Assembly: GCF_023612095.1 (NCBI RefSeq)
Contig: NZ_CP086235.1
Location: 889,001-953,000 of the forward strand
Source: Cytobacillus firmus
GTDB taxonomy: Bacteria; Bacillota; Bacilli; Bacillales; Cytobacillaceae
Direction: 5' to 3'
DNA length: 64,000 bases
Shown: in pieces, positions 19,169 to 27,022 of the stretch
Layout of the letters: each line of letters begins with the position of its first letter
Numbering within the stretch: position 1 is the first letter of the stretch
Notes under the pieces: generated by a model
Seen by the model: only the letters and a program-made list of their open reading frames with translations
Told to the model about the DNA's origin: nothing
The model's database searches: none
Made by a program: the position numbers and the translations under genes

Positions 19169-20275
19169 ATGGATATTAAAACAGTTACTTTGTATAAAAT
19201 TGCGATGCCCCTAAAAACGCCATTTTCCACTCATTTAGGAACTGTTAAAGATAGAGAGGGAATCATAGTTGAAGTAATTGATACGGAAGGACGGAAGGGA
19301 TATGGGGAAGGAGTCGCTTTTTCTTCCCCCTGGTATACAGAGGAAACGGTTGAGACGAGCTATCATGTGCTAAAGAAGTTTCTTATCCCGATCCTGCGTA
19401 TAGCTGGTATTAAGCATCCTTCAGATGCAGGACGTGCTTTTGAAGCCCTGCGAAGAAATCAAATGGCAAAAGCAGCGCTGGAAACGGCTTTATGGGATCT
19501 GGCTGCTAAAAAAGAAAATAGCTCTCTTTCTGAATTTATAGGAGGTAAGAGGGAACAAATCCTATCCGGCGTGGTTGTTGGCGCCAAAACAAAGGAAGAA
19601 GTAAGAAGGCAAATTGAAAGCTATCTGGAGAGCGGCTATCAAAGGGTCAAAATAAAAATCAGCCCCGAAAATGATTATGAATTGATCTCAGACATCCGCC
19701 GCTATTATCCCGATTTGCCAATCATGGCTGATGCTAATTCAGCTTATTCATTAGGGGATATAGACCAGTTAAAAAGGCTTGATGACTTCGGGCTCTTGAT
19801 GATTGAACAGCCGCTTGAATATGATGATATTGTTGATCATGCAAAGCTTCAGAAGGAATTGCAAACACCGATCTGCCTGGATGAAAGTATTGTTACCTTT
19901 AATGATGCCAGAAGAGCTGTCGAGCTTGGAAGCTGTAAAGTAATTAATATTAAGATTGGCCGGGTTGGAGGTCTGGGGACAGCAAGGAAAATTCATGATT
20001 ATTGCCTGGATAAGGGGATCGCAATCTGGTGTGGAGGTATGTTGGAGTTTGGAATCTCCCGTGCCCATAATATTGCGCTGGCTTCTCTGGAGGGCTTTGC
20101 TATTCCCGGTGATATTTCAGCGTCAGAAAGGTATTGGGAAGAAGATATTATTCTTCCTGAGGTCACCGTAAAGAACGGAATGATTAAGGTTCCTGATAAA
20201 CCGGGAATTGGTTTTGAGATTAATGAGAAAAGACTGAGTGAAGTTACCATCTCAAAGGAAAGCTTTATCCTGTAG
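19169..20275 (+). CDS. menC: o-Succinylbenzoate synthase MenC
   Basis: MenC dehydrates SHCHC to o-succinylbenzoate. It is an enolase-superfamily protein. VKIKIS holds the catalytic Lys pair (residues about 161-165). The metal ligands lie in DANSAYS, MIEQPL and DESIVT, and KIGRVGGLG supplies the second Lys. 368 aa is normal. Start ATG 19169 follows menE after one base. Last gene of the men operon, followed by a terminator. Confidence 0.94.
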   Translation: MDIKTVTLYKIAMPLKTPFSTHLGTVKDREGIIVEVIDTEGRKGYGEGVAFSSPWYTEETVETSYHVLKKFLIPILRIAGIKHPSDAGRAFEALRRNQMAKAALETALWDLAAKKENSSLSEFIGGKREQILSGVVVGAKTKEEVRRQIESYLESGYQRVKIKISPENDYELISDIRRYYPDLPIMADANSAYSLGDIDQLKRLDDFGLLMIEQPLEYDDIVDHAKLQKELQTPICLDESIVTFNDARRAVELGSCKVINIKIGRVGGLGTARKIHDYCLDKGIAIWCGGMLEFGISRAHNIALASLEGFAIPGDISASERYWEEDIILPEVTVKNGMIKVPDKPGIGFEINEKRLSEVTISKESFIL

Positions 20276-20276
20276 A

Positions 20277-20316
20277 AAAAAACCGCAGTTCTATCCGGCA
20301 GAAACTGCGGTTTTCG
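20277..20316 (+). terminator. Terminator of the men operon
   Basis: AAAACCGCAGTT, loop, AACTGCGGTTTTCGTTT directly after the menC stop. Confidence 0.88.
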
Positions 20317-20324
20317 TTTGAGTG

Positions 20325-20353
20325 CAAAAAAATAAGACGCATACCCAGCGCCT
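20325..20353 (-). terminator. Probable terminator of the 35-aa gene
   Basis: On the minus strand GGCGC, loop TGGGTAT, GCGTC (one G-U pair), then TTATTTTTTT. Confidence 0.55.
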
Positions 20354-20364
20354 TTTATGATCAG

Positions 20365-20472
20365 TTATTGAGTAATTTCGTCTTTAATAAATGAATCTTC
20401 CTTAATGGCAAAGGAGCTTAATCCAGCAGCAGCGGCAAAAGCAGCTCCAAGCAAAATAACGGTTGATAACAT
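20365..20472 (-). CDS. 35-residue hydrophobic microprotein
   Basis: A leftward frame: ATG at 20472 and TAA at 20365, with TAGGAGTG seven bases upstream. The product begins MLSTVILLGAAFAAAAGL, a single Ala-rich hydrophobic segment, and ends with a short charged tail (KEDSFIKDEITQ). It has the look of a small membrane protein. The good ribosome binding site and the hairpin after it support a real gene. I do not recognise a family, and function is unknown. Confidence 0.6.
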   Translation of the reverse strand: MLSTVILLGAAFAAAAGLSSFAIKEDSFIKDEITQ

Positions 20473-20542
20473 ATGTATCACTCCTATAGGTTATTGTTAT
20501 TCTATACATTCCCGCTAAAAAAAATAATAAACTTATTTATTT

Positions 20543-20577
20543 AAAAAAAAAAGCGGTGCAGCCCATGCACCGCTTTT
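20543..20577 (-). terminator. Terminator of the DUF1540 gene
   Basis: On the minus strand AAAAGCGGTGCA, loop, TGCACCGCTTTTTTTTTT: strong stem and a long T run. Confidence 0.85.
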
Positions 20578-20639
20578 GCAGTATTATGCAAAAATGGAAC
20601 TGCCGGAATTCGACAAAATTCGGGCGGTGCCTGTCACCA

Positions 20640-20792
20640 TTAATGCGGTTCGAACGTTTGGCAGTCTGTTTCTTTGGTGTCGTCTGCCGTTTTGCCAGTA
20701 TGGCTGACTACGTATATCTGGTCTGCGCTGCATCGGTTTCCATCTTTCCAGAAAGTGCAGTTGTTTACTTCACATAAAACATCTTTTGCCAT
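20640..20792 (-). CDS. DUF1540-type cysteine-rich small protein (50 aa)
   Basis: A leftward frame with ATG at 20792 behind a full AGGAGG (TAGGAGGAATAATT) and TAA at 20640. The product starts MAKDVLCEVNNC and carries Cys residues in the pattern C-x4-C-x(8)-C, with TFWKDGNRCSA between, plus a fourth Cys near the end (ETDCQTF). This matches the DUF1540 pattern, thought to bind a metal. The terminator lies about 65 bases downstream. The neighbour upstream is a zinc-binding lipoprotein, but no functional link can be shown. Confidence 0.8.
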   Translation of the reverse strand: MAKDVLCEVNNCTFWKDGNRCSADQIYVVSHTGKTADDTKETDCQTFEPH

Positions 20793-20873
20793 TAATTATT
20801 CCTCCTAAGCAGAAAAAATATGACCAGGCCGAAATCGCGGGGTCTTTTATATTTTCTGCAATGCCCGCCAAAT

Positions 20874-20906
20874 CAGTCATGGCATTTGAAGGAATGTCAT
20901 GACCTG
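20874..20906. repeat. Inverted repeat downstream of the zinc lipoprotein gene
   Basis: CAGTCATGGCATTT, GAAGG, AATGTCATGACCTG: arms differ by one or two bases and no T run follows. Meaning unclear. Confidence 0.4.
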
Positions 20907-20915
20907 CATTTCAGA

Positions 20916-20941
20916 TGAAAAAACCTCCCAGGGCGGGAGGT
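20916..20941 (-). terminator. Terminator of the zinc-binding lipoprotein gene
   Basis: On the minus strand CACCTCCC, loop GCCCT, GGGAGGTTTTTTC, ten bases after the stop. Confidence 0.85.
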
Positions 20942-20950
20942 GGAATGTGA

Positions 20951-21913
20951 TTATTCATTTAAAGCTTTTTTTAGGGCCGACAGATTGTCTTGCATAAGGG
21001 TAAAATACGTTTGGTTCTCTTTTAGATCTTCTTCCGTTAATACGGATAAATTATGCAGCAGTAAAGGACTTGCGCCAATTTCCTTTTGCAGAATTTCCGT
21101 CAGTCTTGAGCTGACATTCTGTTCAAAAAATACATATTTTAAGCCATGTTCTTTTGCTTCTGCAATGATTTTCTGCAGTTCTTTCTGAGTAGGCTCACTG
21201 GAGGAATTCAAGCCTGATACACTGATTTGATCCAGACCATATCGGTCTTCCCAATAACCATAGGCTGCGTGTGAAACAATGAATTCCTGATGCTTTGCAC
21301 TTTGAACCGTCTGTTCATAATCTTTATGAAGATTATCAAGCTCCTGGGCAAGCTCCATATAATTTTGTTCAAACTGCTCTTTCTGATCAGGCATCTGTTC
21401 CACTAAAGCATCTTTAATTGATTCTGCCAATTCCTTCGAGTATAAAGGATCCAGCCAAACATGGGGGTCGATATCCCCGTGATCATGCCCGTCTTCAGCA
21501 CCAGCTTCGTGGTCATCTGCATCTTCCTCATGCGCAGGATCATGATTTACATCTGAGTGGACAAACTCCAGGTTTTCTCCAGCTGCCACCATTTTAACAT
21601 TCTCATTTTTCAATGTGTCTTTTGCCTTTTCCACAAATCCCTCAAGACCCAGCCCTATAAAAATAAACAGATCCGAATCGGCCAGCTTCATCATATCTTT
21701 TTGAGAAGGTTCAAAGGTATGTTCATCCGACCCGGGCGGGTAGATGGTCTCAACCTCTATCGCTTTTCCTCCGATTTGTTCAGTAAAGTATTGAAGAGGA
21801 TAAACTGTTGTATAAACTATAGTTTTGCTGCTGCTTTCCTCTGTCTTTCCCCCTGTACAGCCGGAAAGAATAAGGATTAGCCCCAGAATATATATTAAAA
21901 ATGCCTTTTTCAT
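20951..21913 (-). CDS. Zinc ABC transporter substrate-binding lipoprotein (ZnuA/AdcA family)
   Basis: The protein captures Zn(II) outside the cell for an ABC importer. It has a lipoprotein signal (LILILSGC, Cys19), a cluster A-I domain with the ligand-type His in GSDEHTFEP and DPHVWLDP, and a His/Asp/Glu-rich loop at residues about 118-150. HAAYGYW and FEQNVSS follow. 320 aa. The ATG at 21913 follows AAAAGGAGGAG. No permease or ATPase gene is adjacent, so it must work with a transporter encoded elsewhere. Two Zur-like boxes lie just upstream, which fits zinc-starvation control. Confidence 0.93.
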   Translation of the reverse strand: MKKAFLIYILGLILILSGCTGGKTEESSSKTIVYTTVYPLQYFTEQIGGKAIEVETIYPPGSDEHTFEPSQKDMMKLADSDLFIFIGLGLEGFVEKAKDTLKNENVKMVAAGENLEFVHSDVNHDPAHEEDADDHEAGAEDGHDHGDIDPHVWLDPLYSKELAESIKDALVEQMPDQKEQFEQNYMELAQELDNLHKDYEQTVQSAKHQEFIVSHAAYGYWEDRYGLDQISVSGLNSSSEPTQKELQKIIAEAKEHGLKYVFFEQNVSSRLTEILQKEIGASPLLLHNLSVLTEEDLKENQTYFTLMQDNLSALKKALNE

Positions 21914-21933
21914 TATTCTCCTCCTTTTATAAA

Positions 21934-21948
21934 GCGTAGTAATTACGA
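21934..21948 (-). promoter_or_regulatory. Zur-like box 1
   Basis: GCGTAGTAATTACGA (7-1-7 dyad), close to the Bacillus Zur consensus TCGTAATNATTACGA. It lies about 20 bases upstream of the zinc lipoprotein start, where a bound repressor would block transcription. Confidence 0.7.
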
Positions 21949-21976
21949 TTTATAGAACGGTTAAATGATATTTAAT

Positions 21977-21991
21977 ACGGAATCATTACGA
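21977..21991 (-). promoter_or_regulatory. Zur-like box 2
   Basis: ACGGAATCATTACGA, a second 7-1-7 dyad whose right half is the exact Zur half-site ATTACGA, 43 bases from box 1. Confidence 0.6.
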
Positions 21992-22180
21992 TTTCCTTAG
22001 TTATCTTACAAAATATCCAGCTAAAAAGCAAGGGAAAAATTTGTTTGGAGCTTCTACTTTATGTATCATAATTTTAGAGGCCAGTGAAAGGTCTCTATTA
22101 GTATTGACATTTTTTCGTCAAGCAGGGAGCAAATAGCTCTTACAATCAAAGTATTCACAAAAAGACAGGGAGTGGAACAA

Positions 22181-22743
22181 TTGAAACTTTTAGAAGAGAT
22201 CTTAAACCATAACCAGCAATTTGTTGAAGAAAAAAGTACGAAGAGTTTGAAACAACGAAGTTTCCTAATAAGAAAATGGTTATTCTGACTTGCATGGACA
22301 CACGTTTAGTGGAGCTTTTGCCAAAAGCGCTTAATGTAAGAAACGGTGATGTGAAAATCATTAAGAACGCAGGAGCTTTAGTAACCCACCCATTTGGAAG
22401 TATTATGAGAAGCATATTAATAGCTGTTTATCAGCTGCAGGCGAAAGAAGTGTTTGTTATTGGCCATCGTGACTGCGGCATGAGCGGAATGAAGGCTGAT
22501 GCGGTTGTCAGCAGCATGAAGGAGAGAGGCATTACTGACGATGCACTGGATACGATGACATACTCAGGAATCGCTGCCGATGATTGGCTAAGAGGTTTTG
22601 AAAATGTAGAGAATAGTGTATCCCATAGTGTACATATGGTGAAAAAGCATCCGCTGATGCCGGCAGATGTGCCTGTGCATGGGCTTGTTATTCATCCTGG
22701 CACAGGCAAGCTTGACCTTGTAGTGGACGGATACGAGGGTTAA
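22181..22743 (+). pseudogene. Beta-type carbonic anhydrase (YtiB-like), one-base frameshift
   Basis: A beta-class carbonic anhydrase interconverts CO2 and bicarbonate at a zinc site. CMDTRL (Cys and Asp) and GHRDCGMSG (His and Cys) supply the ligands. The start is TTG 22181 behind AGGGAGTGG (LKLLEEILNHNQQF). The frame breaks in the A6 run 22230-22235. One more A would give EEKKYEEFETTKFPNKKMVIL and restore about 187 aa like B. subtilis YtiB. As it stands only the part after about 22240 (in-frame ATG 22276) could be made. Its stop overlaps the stop of yidD. Confidence 0.85.
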
Positions 22744-22979
22744 TTCTTTTTCTTTTTGGGCCATTGCTCGGGAACCAGGTCGACACCGCCCGGATGAAGG
22801 GGATGGCATTTAAGGATCCGTTTTATTGTCAGCCAGCCGCCCTTGAAGGCGCCGAATCGTTTAACTGACTCCAGCCCATAATGGGAACATGTCGGATAAA
22901 ACCGGCATGTTGGAGGCTTGAGCGGGGAAATCACAACTTGATAAAAACGAAATATTGAAATGAGTATTTTTTTTAGCAT
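22740..22979 (-). CDS. yidD: Membrane protein insertion efficiency factor YidD
   Basis: YidD is a small amphipathic protein that aids YidC-type insertion at the inner face of the membrane. Family blocks: [29 protein letters not shown] (over about residues 15-36) and [13 protein letters not shown]. The frame is open to 23033, but ATG 22979 with GGAAAGG seven bases before it gives the usual 79 aa. The stop codon overlaps that of the convergent carbonic anhydrase gene. Confidence 0.92.
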   Translation of the reverse strand: MLKKILISIFRFYQVVISPLKPPTCRFYPTCSHYGLESVKRFGAFKGGWLTIKRILKCHPLHPGGVDLVPEQWPKKKKN

Positions 22980-23120
22980 GGCATTACCTTTCCCGGTTAA
23001 ATCATATTTTCTTTTAAAATAACATATTATCATAAAAAAGTCATAATTTTCATATTAATTCGATGAATTTAGTCGGGTATTATGTTATAGTAAAAGGAAA
23101 ACTTTAGGGGAGTGTTTTGT

Positions 23121-23594
23121 ATGCCTTCAGTAGAAAGTTTCGAGTTGGATCATAATGCTGTAAAAGCGCCTTACGTGAGGCACTGTGGTGTCCATAAAGT
23201 GGGCAGTGATGGATTAGTGAACAAGTTTGATATCAGGTTCTGCCAGCCAAATAAACAGGCGATGAAGCCGGATGTCATACACACACTTGAGCATCTGCTT
23301 GCTTTTAATATCCGTACTCATGCAGAAAAATATGGCCATTTCGACATTATTGATATTTCCCCGATGGGCTGCCAGACCGGCTATTATTTAGTGGTAAGCG
23401 GTGAGCCGTCAGTTGAAGAAATAATTGATCTGCTGGAAGCTACAATGGAAGATGCAGTTGAAATTACCGAAATCCCCGCTGCAAATGAGAAGCAATGCGG
23501 TCAGGCAAAGCTTCATGATCTTGAAGGGGCAAAGCGTCTTATGAGATTCTGGCTGCAGCAATCAAAGGATGACTTGAAACAGGTTTTTGCTTAA
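23121..23594 (+). CDS. luxS: S-ribosylhomocysteine lyase LuxS
   Basis: LuxS splits S-ribosylhomocysteine into homocysteine and the AI-2 precursor DPD, and so recycles the product of SAM-dependent methylation. The iron ligands are seen in HTLEHLLAF (HxxEH) and the Cys in [19 protein letters not shown] and [10 protein letters not shown] are also typical. ATG 23121 follows GGGGAGTG and gives 157 aa; upstream codons to 23112 are open but less well placed. It stands alone, with a terminator shared with cls. Confidence 0.96.
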   Translation: MPSVESFELDHNAVKAPYVRHCGVHKVGSDGLVNKFDIRFCQPNKQAMKPDVIHTLEHLLAFNIRTHAEKYGHFDIIDISPMGCQTGYYLVVSGEPSVEEIIDLLEATMEDAVEITEIPAANEKQCGQAKLHDLEGAKRLMRFWLQQSKDDLKQVFA

Positions 23595-23596
23595 AG

Positions 23597-23626
23597 AAAA
23601 CGGGCTGATTTTTTCAGCCCGTTTTA
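23597..23626. terminator. Bidirectional terminator luxS/cls
   Basis: AAAACGGGCTGA, TTTTT, TCAGCCCGTTTTA between convergent genes; the cls stop codon lies at its right edge. Confidence 0.88.
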
Positions 23627-25072
23627 TAATATTGGCGAAAGCAGCCTTGAAATGGATTCCTTCAACTTTATCTTCAATGGCCTTTTTCTGTAATCTCCTG
23701 CAGTCAGGTTTGTTGAAAGCCGAACATCTTCCTTAAAGCTCTCAGTCAGTTCTTTTGAAACTTCCTGATCATAAATAAAAGCATTTACCTCAAAATTGAG
23801 CCTGAAACTTCTAACATCTATATTCGCAGTTCCTACCGATGATACTTTTTCATCCACTATCAGGGTTTTTGCATGTATGAAGCCATTTTCGTATATATAG
23901 ATATTTGCATTTACTTTTAGCATCTCCCCAATATAGGAATAAGTGGCCCAATAAACAAACATGTGATCAGGTTTATTCGGAATCATAATATTTACTTCCA
24001 CACCTGACAATGCAGCTATTTTCAAGGCGTCAAGAAGACTTGCATCAGGAATGAAATATGGGGTTTGGATATATATGGACTTACGTGCAGACGAAATCAT
24101 TTTAATATAACCATTTTTAATTTGTTCCCATTCAGAATCCGGGCCGCTGGTAACAATCTGCATCCCTACGCTATCCTGGGACTCGCAGAGCGGGAAAAAC
24201 TCAGGAGCATAGAAAATGTCATGGCGGTAGGAAGCCTGGTTCCAGTCCAGGATAAAGCGGGTCTGCAGAGAATGGACAGCACTTCCTCTGATTCTTAGAT
24301 GGGTATCACGCCAATACCCGAACTTCGGATTCAGCCCGAGATATTCATCCCCAACATTAAAGCCGCCAACATACCCAATCCGTCCGTCAATGATGGCAAT
24401 TTTCCGGTGGTTCCGGTAATTGATTCTTAAATTGATAAAATGCAGCCGCGAAGGGAAAAAGGCCTCAATTTCTCCTCCTGCAGCAATCAGCTCTTTAAAT
24501 GCCCTTTTATGCAGGCTCCTTGAGCCAAGTTCATCATAGAGAAGCCTGACTTTAACGCCTTCCCTGGCTTTTTCCGTTAAGAGAGTGATTAAGCTTTTCC
24601 CAAGATTGTCTCTTTTGAAGATATAATATTGCAGGTGGATATGATCGGTTGCACTTTTTATATCCTCTACAAGTGAATTGAATTTATCTTTCCCGTCTGT
24701 AAAAATTCTGACCTCGTTATCCTGGGTCAATACTGAATCATTGTTTACAAGATGCATGTAAATAAGGTCTTTGGATTTTTCAATGATCTCATTACGAAAA
24801 TGGAAATCCTTTTCCTTAATCCCTCTGATTTGGTTGTTCAGCAGTTCATCAATTCCAATTTTTTTGCGGTCTTCCCATTGGAACATCTTCCTTCGGGTTA
24901 AATTCTGTCCAAAGAAGAGGTACATGAAAAAACCAAGAAGAGGAAGAAAGAATAAAACCATGAGCCATGCCCATGTGGCGCCTGCATCCCTTCGCTCCAG
25001 AAAGATAACAAACACAGCCAGGATAATATTTAATACTAAAAATACTGTAAGCATCATGGAGTATATATCCAT
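23624..25072 (-). CDS. cls: Cardiolipin synthase
   Basis: Cardiolipin synthase joins two phosphatidylglycerols at the membrane. There are two N-terminal membrane helices (residues about 4-22 and 32-54) and two phospholipase D motifs: HRKIAIIDGRIGYVGG near residue 215 and HAKTLIVDEKVSSVGTAN near residue 395. 482 aa is the usual length. ATG 25072 follows GAGAGGAC. Monocistronic. Bacillus genomes carry several paralogues, so the exact B. subtilis equivalent is not certain. Confidence 0.93.
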   Translation of the reverse strand: MDIYSMMLTVFLVLNIILAVFVIFLERRDAGATWAWLMVLFFLPLLGFFMYLFFGQNLTRRKMFQWEDRKKIGIDELLNNQIRGIKEKDFHFRNEIIEKSKDLIYMHLVNNDSVLTQDNEVRIFTDGKDKFNSLVEDIKSATDHIHLQYYIFKRDNLGKSLITLLTEKAREGVKVRLLYDELGSRSLHKRAFKELIAAGGEIEAFFPSRLHFINLRINYRNHRKIAIIDGRIGYVGGFNVGDEYLGLNPKFGYWRDTHLRIRGSAVHSLQTRFILDWNQASYRHDIFYAPEFFPLCESQDSVGMQIVTSGPDSEWEQIKNGYIKMISSARKSIYIQTPYFIPDASLLDALKIAALSGVEVNIMIPNKPDHMFVYWATYSYIGEMLKVNANIYIYENGFIHAKTLIVDEKVSSVGTANIDVRSFRLNFEVNAFIYDQEVSKELTESFKEDVRLSTNLTAGDYRKRPLKIKLKESISRLLSPIL

Positions 25073-25109
25073 CTTAATGTCCTCTCCACATGTATTTTTC
25101 CGTCCCTTT

Positions 25110-25143
25110 AAAAAGAAAACCTCCGGCTGTACGGAGGCTGTTT
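25110..25143 (-). terminator. Terminator of the YtzI-like gene
   Basis: On the minus strand CCTCCG, loop TACAGC, CGGAGGTTTTCTTTTT. Confidence 0.82.
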
Positions 25144-25159
25144 ATATAATAGTGTATGC

Positions 25160-25342
25160 TTACGAACGGCTTTGGTTATCTTCTTGCTCCTCGTTAGCCT
25201 CTTTTTGTTCCTTGCCGCTGTCAGGAAGCGGATCAATCGGGTCTACCGTATGCTTGAATTGGTAAGCCTTTGAAGTAGTAATGACGCTAAGCAGCAGAAC
25301 CACAATCACGATAATGATCGATATGACTAATACCGTATACAT
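25160..25342 (-). CDS. Small single-span membrane protein, YtzI-like (60 aa)
   Basis: One membrane helix (about residues 3-23, rich in Ile and Val) is followed by SKAYQFKHTVDPIDPLP and a very acidic, Glu/Gln-rich tail. ATG 25342 follows AAGGGGGAG; an ATG further out at 25360 lacks this spacing. Small proteins of this form, such as B. subtilis YtzI, lie at the same place in related genomes, but I name the family only by resemblance. Function unknown. Confidence 0.7.
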   Translation of the reverse strand: MYTVLVISIIIVIVVLLLSVITTSKAYQFKHTVDPIDPLPDSGKEQKEANEEQEDNQSRS

Positions 25343-25419
25343 ATTTCTCCCCCTTTTCACTCAATATTCTACCATGAAAGCAGCTCAATAATGAAAAATT
25401 TCGCCATGGCCCTGTACAG

Positions 25420-25444
25420 GTTTTAATTCTGCCAAGGTGGGTAT
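25420..25444 (+). promoter_or_regulatory. SigB-type promoter of dps
   Basis: GTTTTA (25420-25425), 13-base spacer, GGGTAT (25439-25444): close to the Bacillus general-stress consensus GTTTAA-N12-14-GGGTAT, 25 bases before the dps start. Confidence 0.72.
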
Positions 25445-25468
25445 TCTATTGTTGGGAGGATGATTATT

Positions 25469-25906
25469 ATGAGTAAAGAATTAGTAAAAGCTGTTAACCA
25501 GCAAGTAGCAAACTGGACAGTTCTATATGTAAAACTTCACAATTACCATTGGTACATTAAAGGAAAAAACTTTTTTACCCTACATGCAAAATTCGAAGAG
25601 CTTTATAATGAAGCCAACGTACATGTAGATGAACTGGCTGAGAGAATCCTTGCTCTTGAGGCTAAACCGGTTGCAACAATGAAAGAAGTTCTGGAGACCA
25701 GTTCTCTTAAAGAAGCGACAGGAAAAGAAAACGAAGAACAAATGGTTCAATCTGTCGTTGACGACTTTGAAAAAATGGTGGACGAGCTTCAGGAAGCAAT
25801 CGAGCTTGCAGAAGAAGCCAAAGATGAAGGAACAGGCGACATGCTGATTGCTGTAAAGCAAAGCTTAAAAAAACATATCTGGATGCTTAAAGCATACCTT
25901 GGATAA
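25469..25906 (+). CDS. dps: Dps/ferritin-like DNA-binding stress protein
   Basis: Dps forms a twelve-subunit shell that oxidises and stores iron and shields [18 protein letters not shown] and [22 protein letters not shown] carry the inter-subunit ferroxidase ligands (His, His, Asp, Glu). 145 aa is the family size. ATG 25469 lies nine bases after GGGAGG; ATG 25460, on the edge of that site, is unlikely. A SigB-type promoter upstream points to general stress control, as for B. subtilis dps. Confidence 0.94.
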   Translation: MSKELVKAVNQQVANWTVLYVKLHNYHWYIKGKNFFTLHAKFEELYNEANVHVDELAERILALEAKPVATMKEVLETSSLKEATGKENEEQMVQSVVDDFEKMVDELQEAIELAEEAKDEGTGDMLIAVKQSLKKHIWMLKAYLG

Positions 25907-25910
25907 TAAA

Positions 25911-25938
25911 CAAAGACTGGCTGCAAAGCTGGTCTTTT
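25911..25938 (+). terminator. Terminator of dps
   Basis: AAAGACTGGCT, loop, AGCTGGTCTTTTT right after the stop; arms are mostly paired. Confidence 0.75.
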
Positions 25939-25950
25939 TATGTGGGAAAA

Positions 25951-25977
25951 AATTAAAAAAGCGGCTTAGCGCCGCCT
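25951..25977 (-). terminator. Terminator of the 26019-26276 gene
   Basis: On the minus strand GCGGC, loop, GCCGC then TTTTTTAATTTTT. Confidence 0.7.
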
Positions 25978-26018
25978 TGGAGTATATGGATCGTTATTCT
26001 AATTCGGATATGTATAGT

Positions 26019-26276
26019 TTAGTGTATGTTTCGGTGGTGAATGATCGGGCTTCTGCGCTGGCCGTAATTTTCACTGGCAAACTTCCCTTTTAAGCTCTCG
26101 ATCAGATAAAGCCCCATTAAATCATATAATTCCTGATTATCAAGGTCCTTGATAATATTCAGCAGGTCTTCTCTGTCCATTTCTTCTAAGAAGGCAAAAG
26201 CGAGCATATCGATATCTTCTTCATCACCAGTCAGCTTATTCCTGTAAAGTTCATATAGCTCATCAATCAGTTTCAT
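26019..26276 (-). CDS. Conserved small acidic helical protein (85 aa), unknown function
   Basis: ATG 26276 lies behind a perfect AAGGAGGTG. The product is acidic and helical (MKLIDELYELYRNK, MLAFAFLEEMDREDLLN, ELYDLMGLYLIESLKGK). The last 15 residues are basic and His-rich (RRSPIIHHRNIH). No signal peptide or membrane segment. It resembles small uncharacterised Bacillus proteins, but I cannot name the domain with certainty. Own transcription unit with a terminator. Confidence 0.75.
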   Translation of the reverse strand: MKLIDELYELYRNKLTGDEEDIDMLAFAFLEEMDREDLLNIIKDLDNQELYDLMGLYLIESLKGKFASENYGQRRSPIIHHRNIH

Positions 26277-26556
26277 GATAACACCTCCTTAAAAAATTCT
26301 CCGGTTTTCTATAGTATACTTAATTAATACCCCTGATGCAGAAAAATATTCACCCCATGCCAATTGGAAAAGCGGACTTCCAATTTGTTTAACTTAGTAT
26401 ATGTCAGCTTAAGAAGAATGATCGTAATTTTGTATAATTTTATCATAAATGTGGGATACGATAACTAAAGAAATGAAAAATATCGTGATATGTAAAGAAA
26501 AACTAACCGGTGTTGAATCTGCGTCACAGCAATGAACAATAAAGGGGCTGACAGGA

Positions 26557-26886
26557 TTGGAAGGAAATAAAAAGACGTATTATATAACGCTTGGTTCGGG
26601 TGAGATATCTCAAAGTGCCACTGACTCCACCTGGAATTATAAAATTGAGGCAAATGATGATGAAATTATTGCACTAAGAGAATATTTTGACCAGAACTAT
26701 TCAACAGAATGGCAAAATTTTTTCAGAGCCCATGTTCCTTATGTTCAATACCATTATGACCGTGAAAACGATGCCTATGACGAAACAATGAAACGAATAT
26801 ATGGAATGATATATGATCTTGGAGATGATGAAGCAAGAAAGCATATTGAAAGCATGGGAATCCTGACAGAGGATGAGCATAAATAG
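26557..26886 (+). CDS. Conserved protein of unknown function (109 aa)
   Basis: The TTG start at 26557 lies about ten bases after GGGG. The product is acidic and rich in Tyr (TYYITLGSGEISQ, YVQYHYDRENDAYDETMKRIYGMIYDLGDDEA). It has no Cys, signal peptide or membrane segment and looks globular. Similar proteins lie near ytkD in other Bacillus genomes, sometimes labelled 'hydrolase', but no catalytic motif is visible here. A dispersed repeat follows directly after the stop. Confidence 0.75.
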   Translation: MEGNKKTYYITLGSGEISQSATDSTWNYKIEANDDEIIALREYFDQNYSTEWQNFFRAHVPYVQYHYDRENDAYDETMKRIYGMIYDLGDDEARKHIESMGILTEDEHK

Positions 26887-26956
26887 AAAAGCGGAAGCGA
26901 CTTGCCCACCCCGACAAGCTTGTAACCTCGAGGGGGTAGGCGCTGTAGCTAGACAG
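26887..26956 (+). repeat. Dispersed repeat, short copy A
   Basis: AAAAGCGGAAGCGACTTGCC ... GGGGGTAGGCGCTGTAGCTAGACAG. It matches the reverse complement of the copy at 32526-32648 at both ends but lacks about 55 bases of the middle, so it is a deletion form of the same family. Confidence 0.8.
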
Positions 26957-26986
26957 CTCTCAAAGTACTAAGTTAAAAATTATATA

Positions 26987-27022
26987 GTAGAAAAGCTGAG
27001 GCAAGCGCCTCAGCTTTTCTAC
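26987..27022. terminator. Perfect 16-bp-arm hairpin terminator
   Basis: GTAGAAAAGCTGAGGC, loop AAGC, GCCTCAGCTTTTCTAC: a perfect palindrome between convergent genes. Its right arm contains the stop codon (27019-27021) of the leftward lipoprotein gene. Confidence 0.8.

Noticed and set aside
22104-22146. Promoter of the carbonic anhydrase gene
   Set aside because: TTGACA and TACAAT are present but 31 bases apart, too far to work together.
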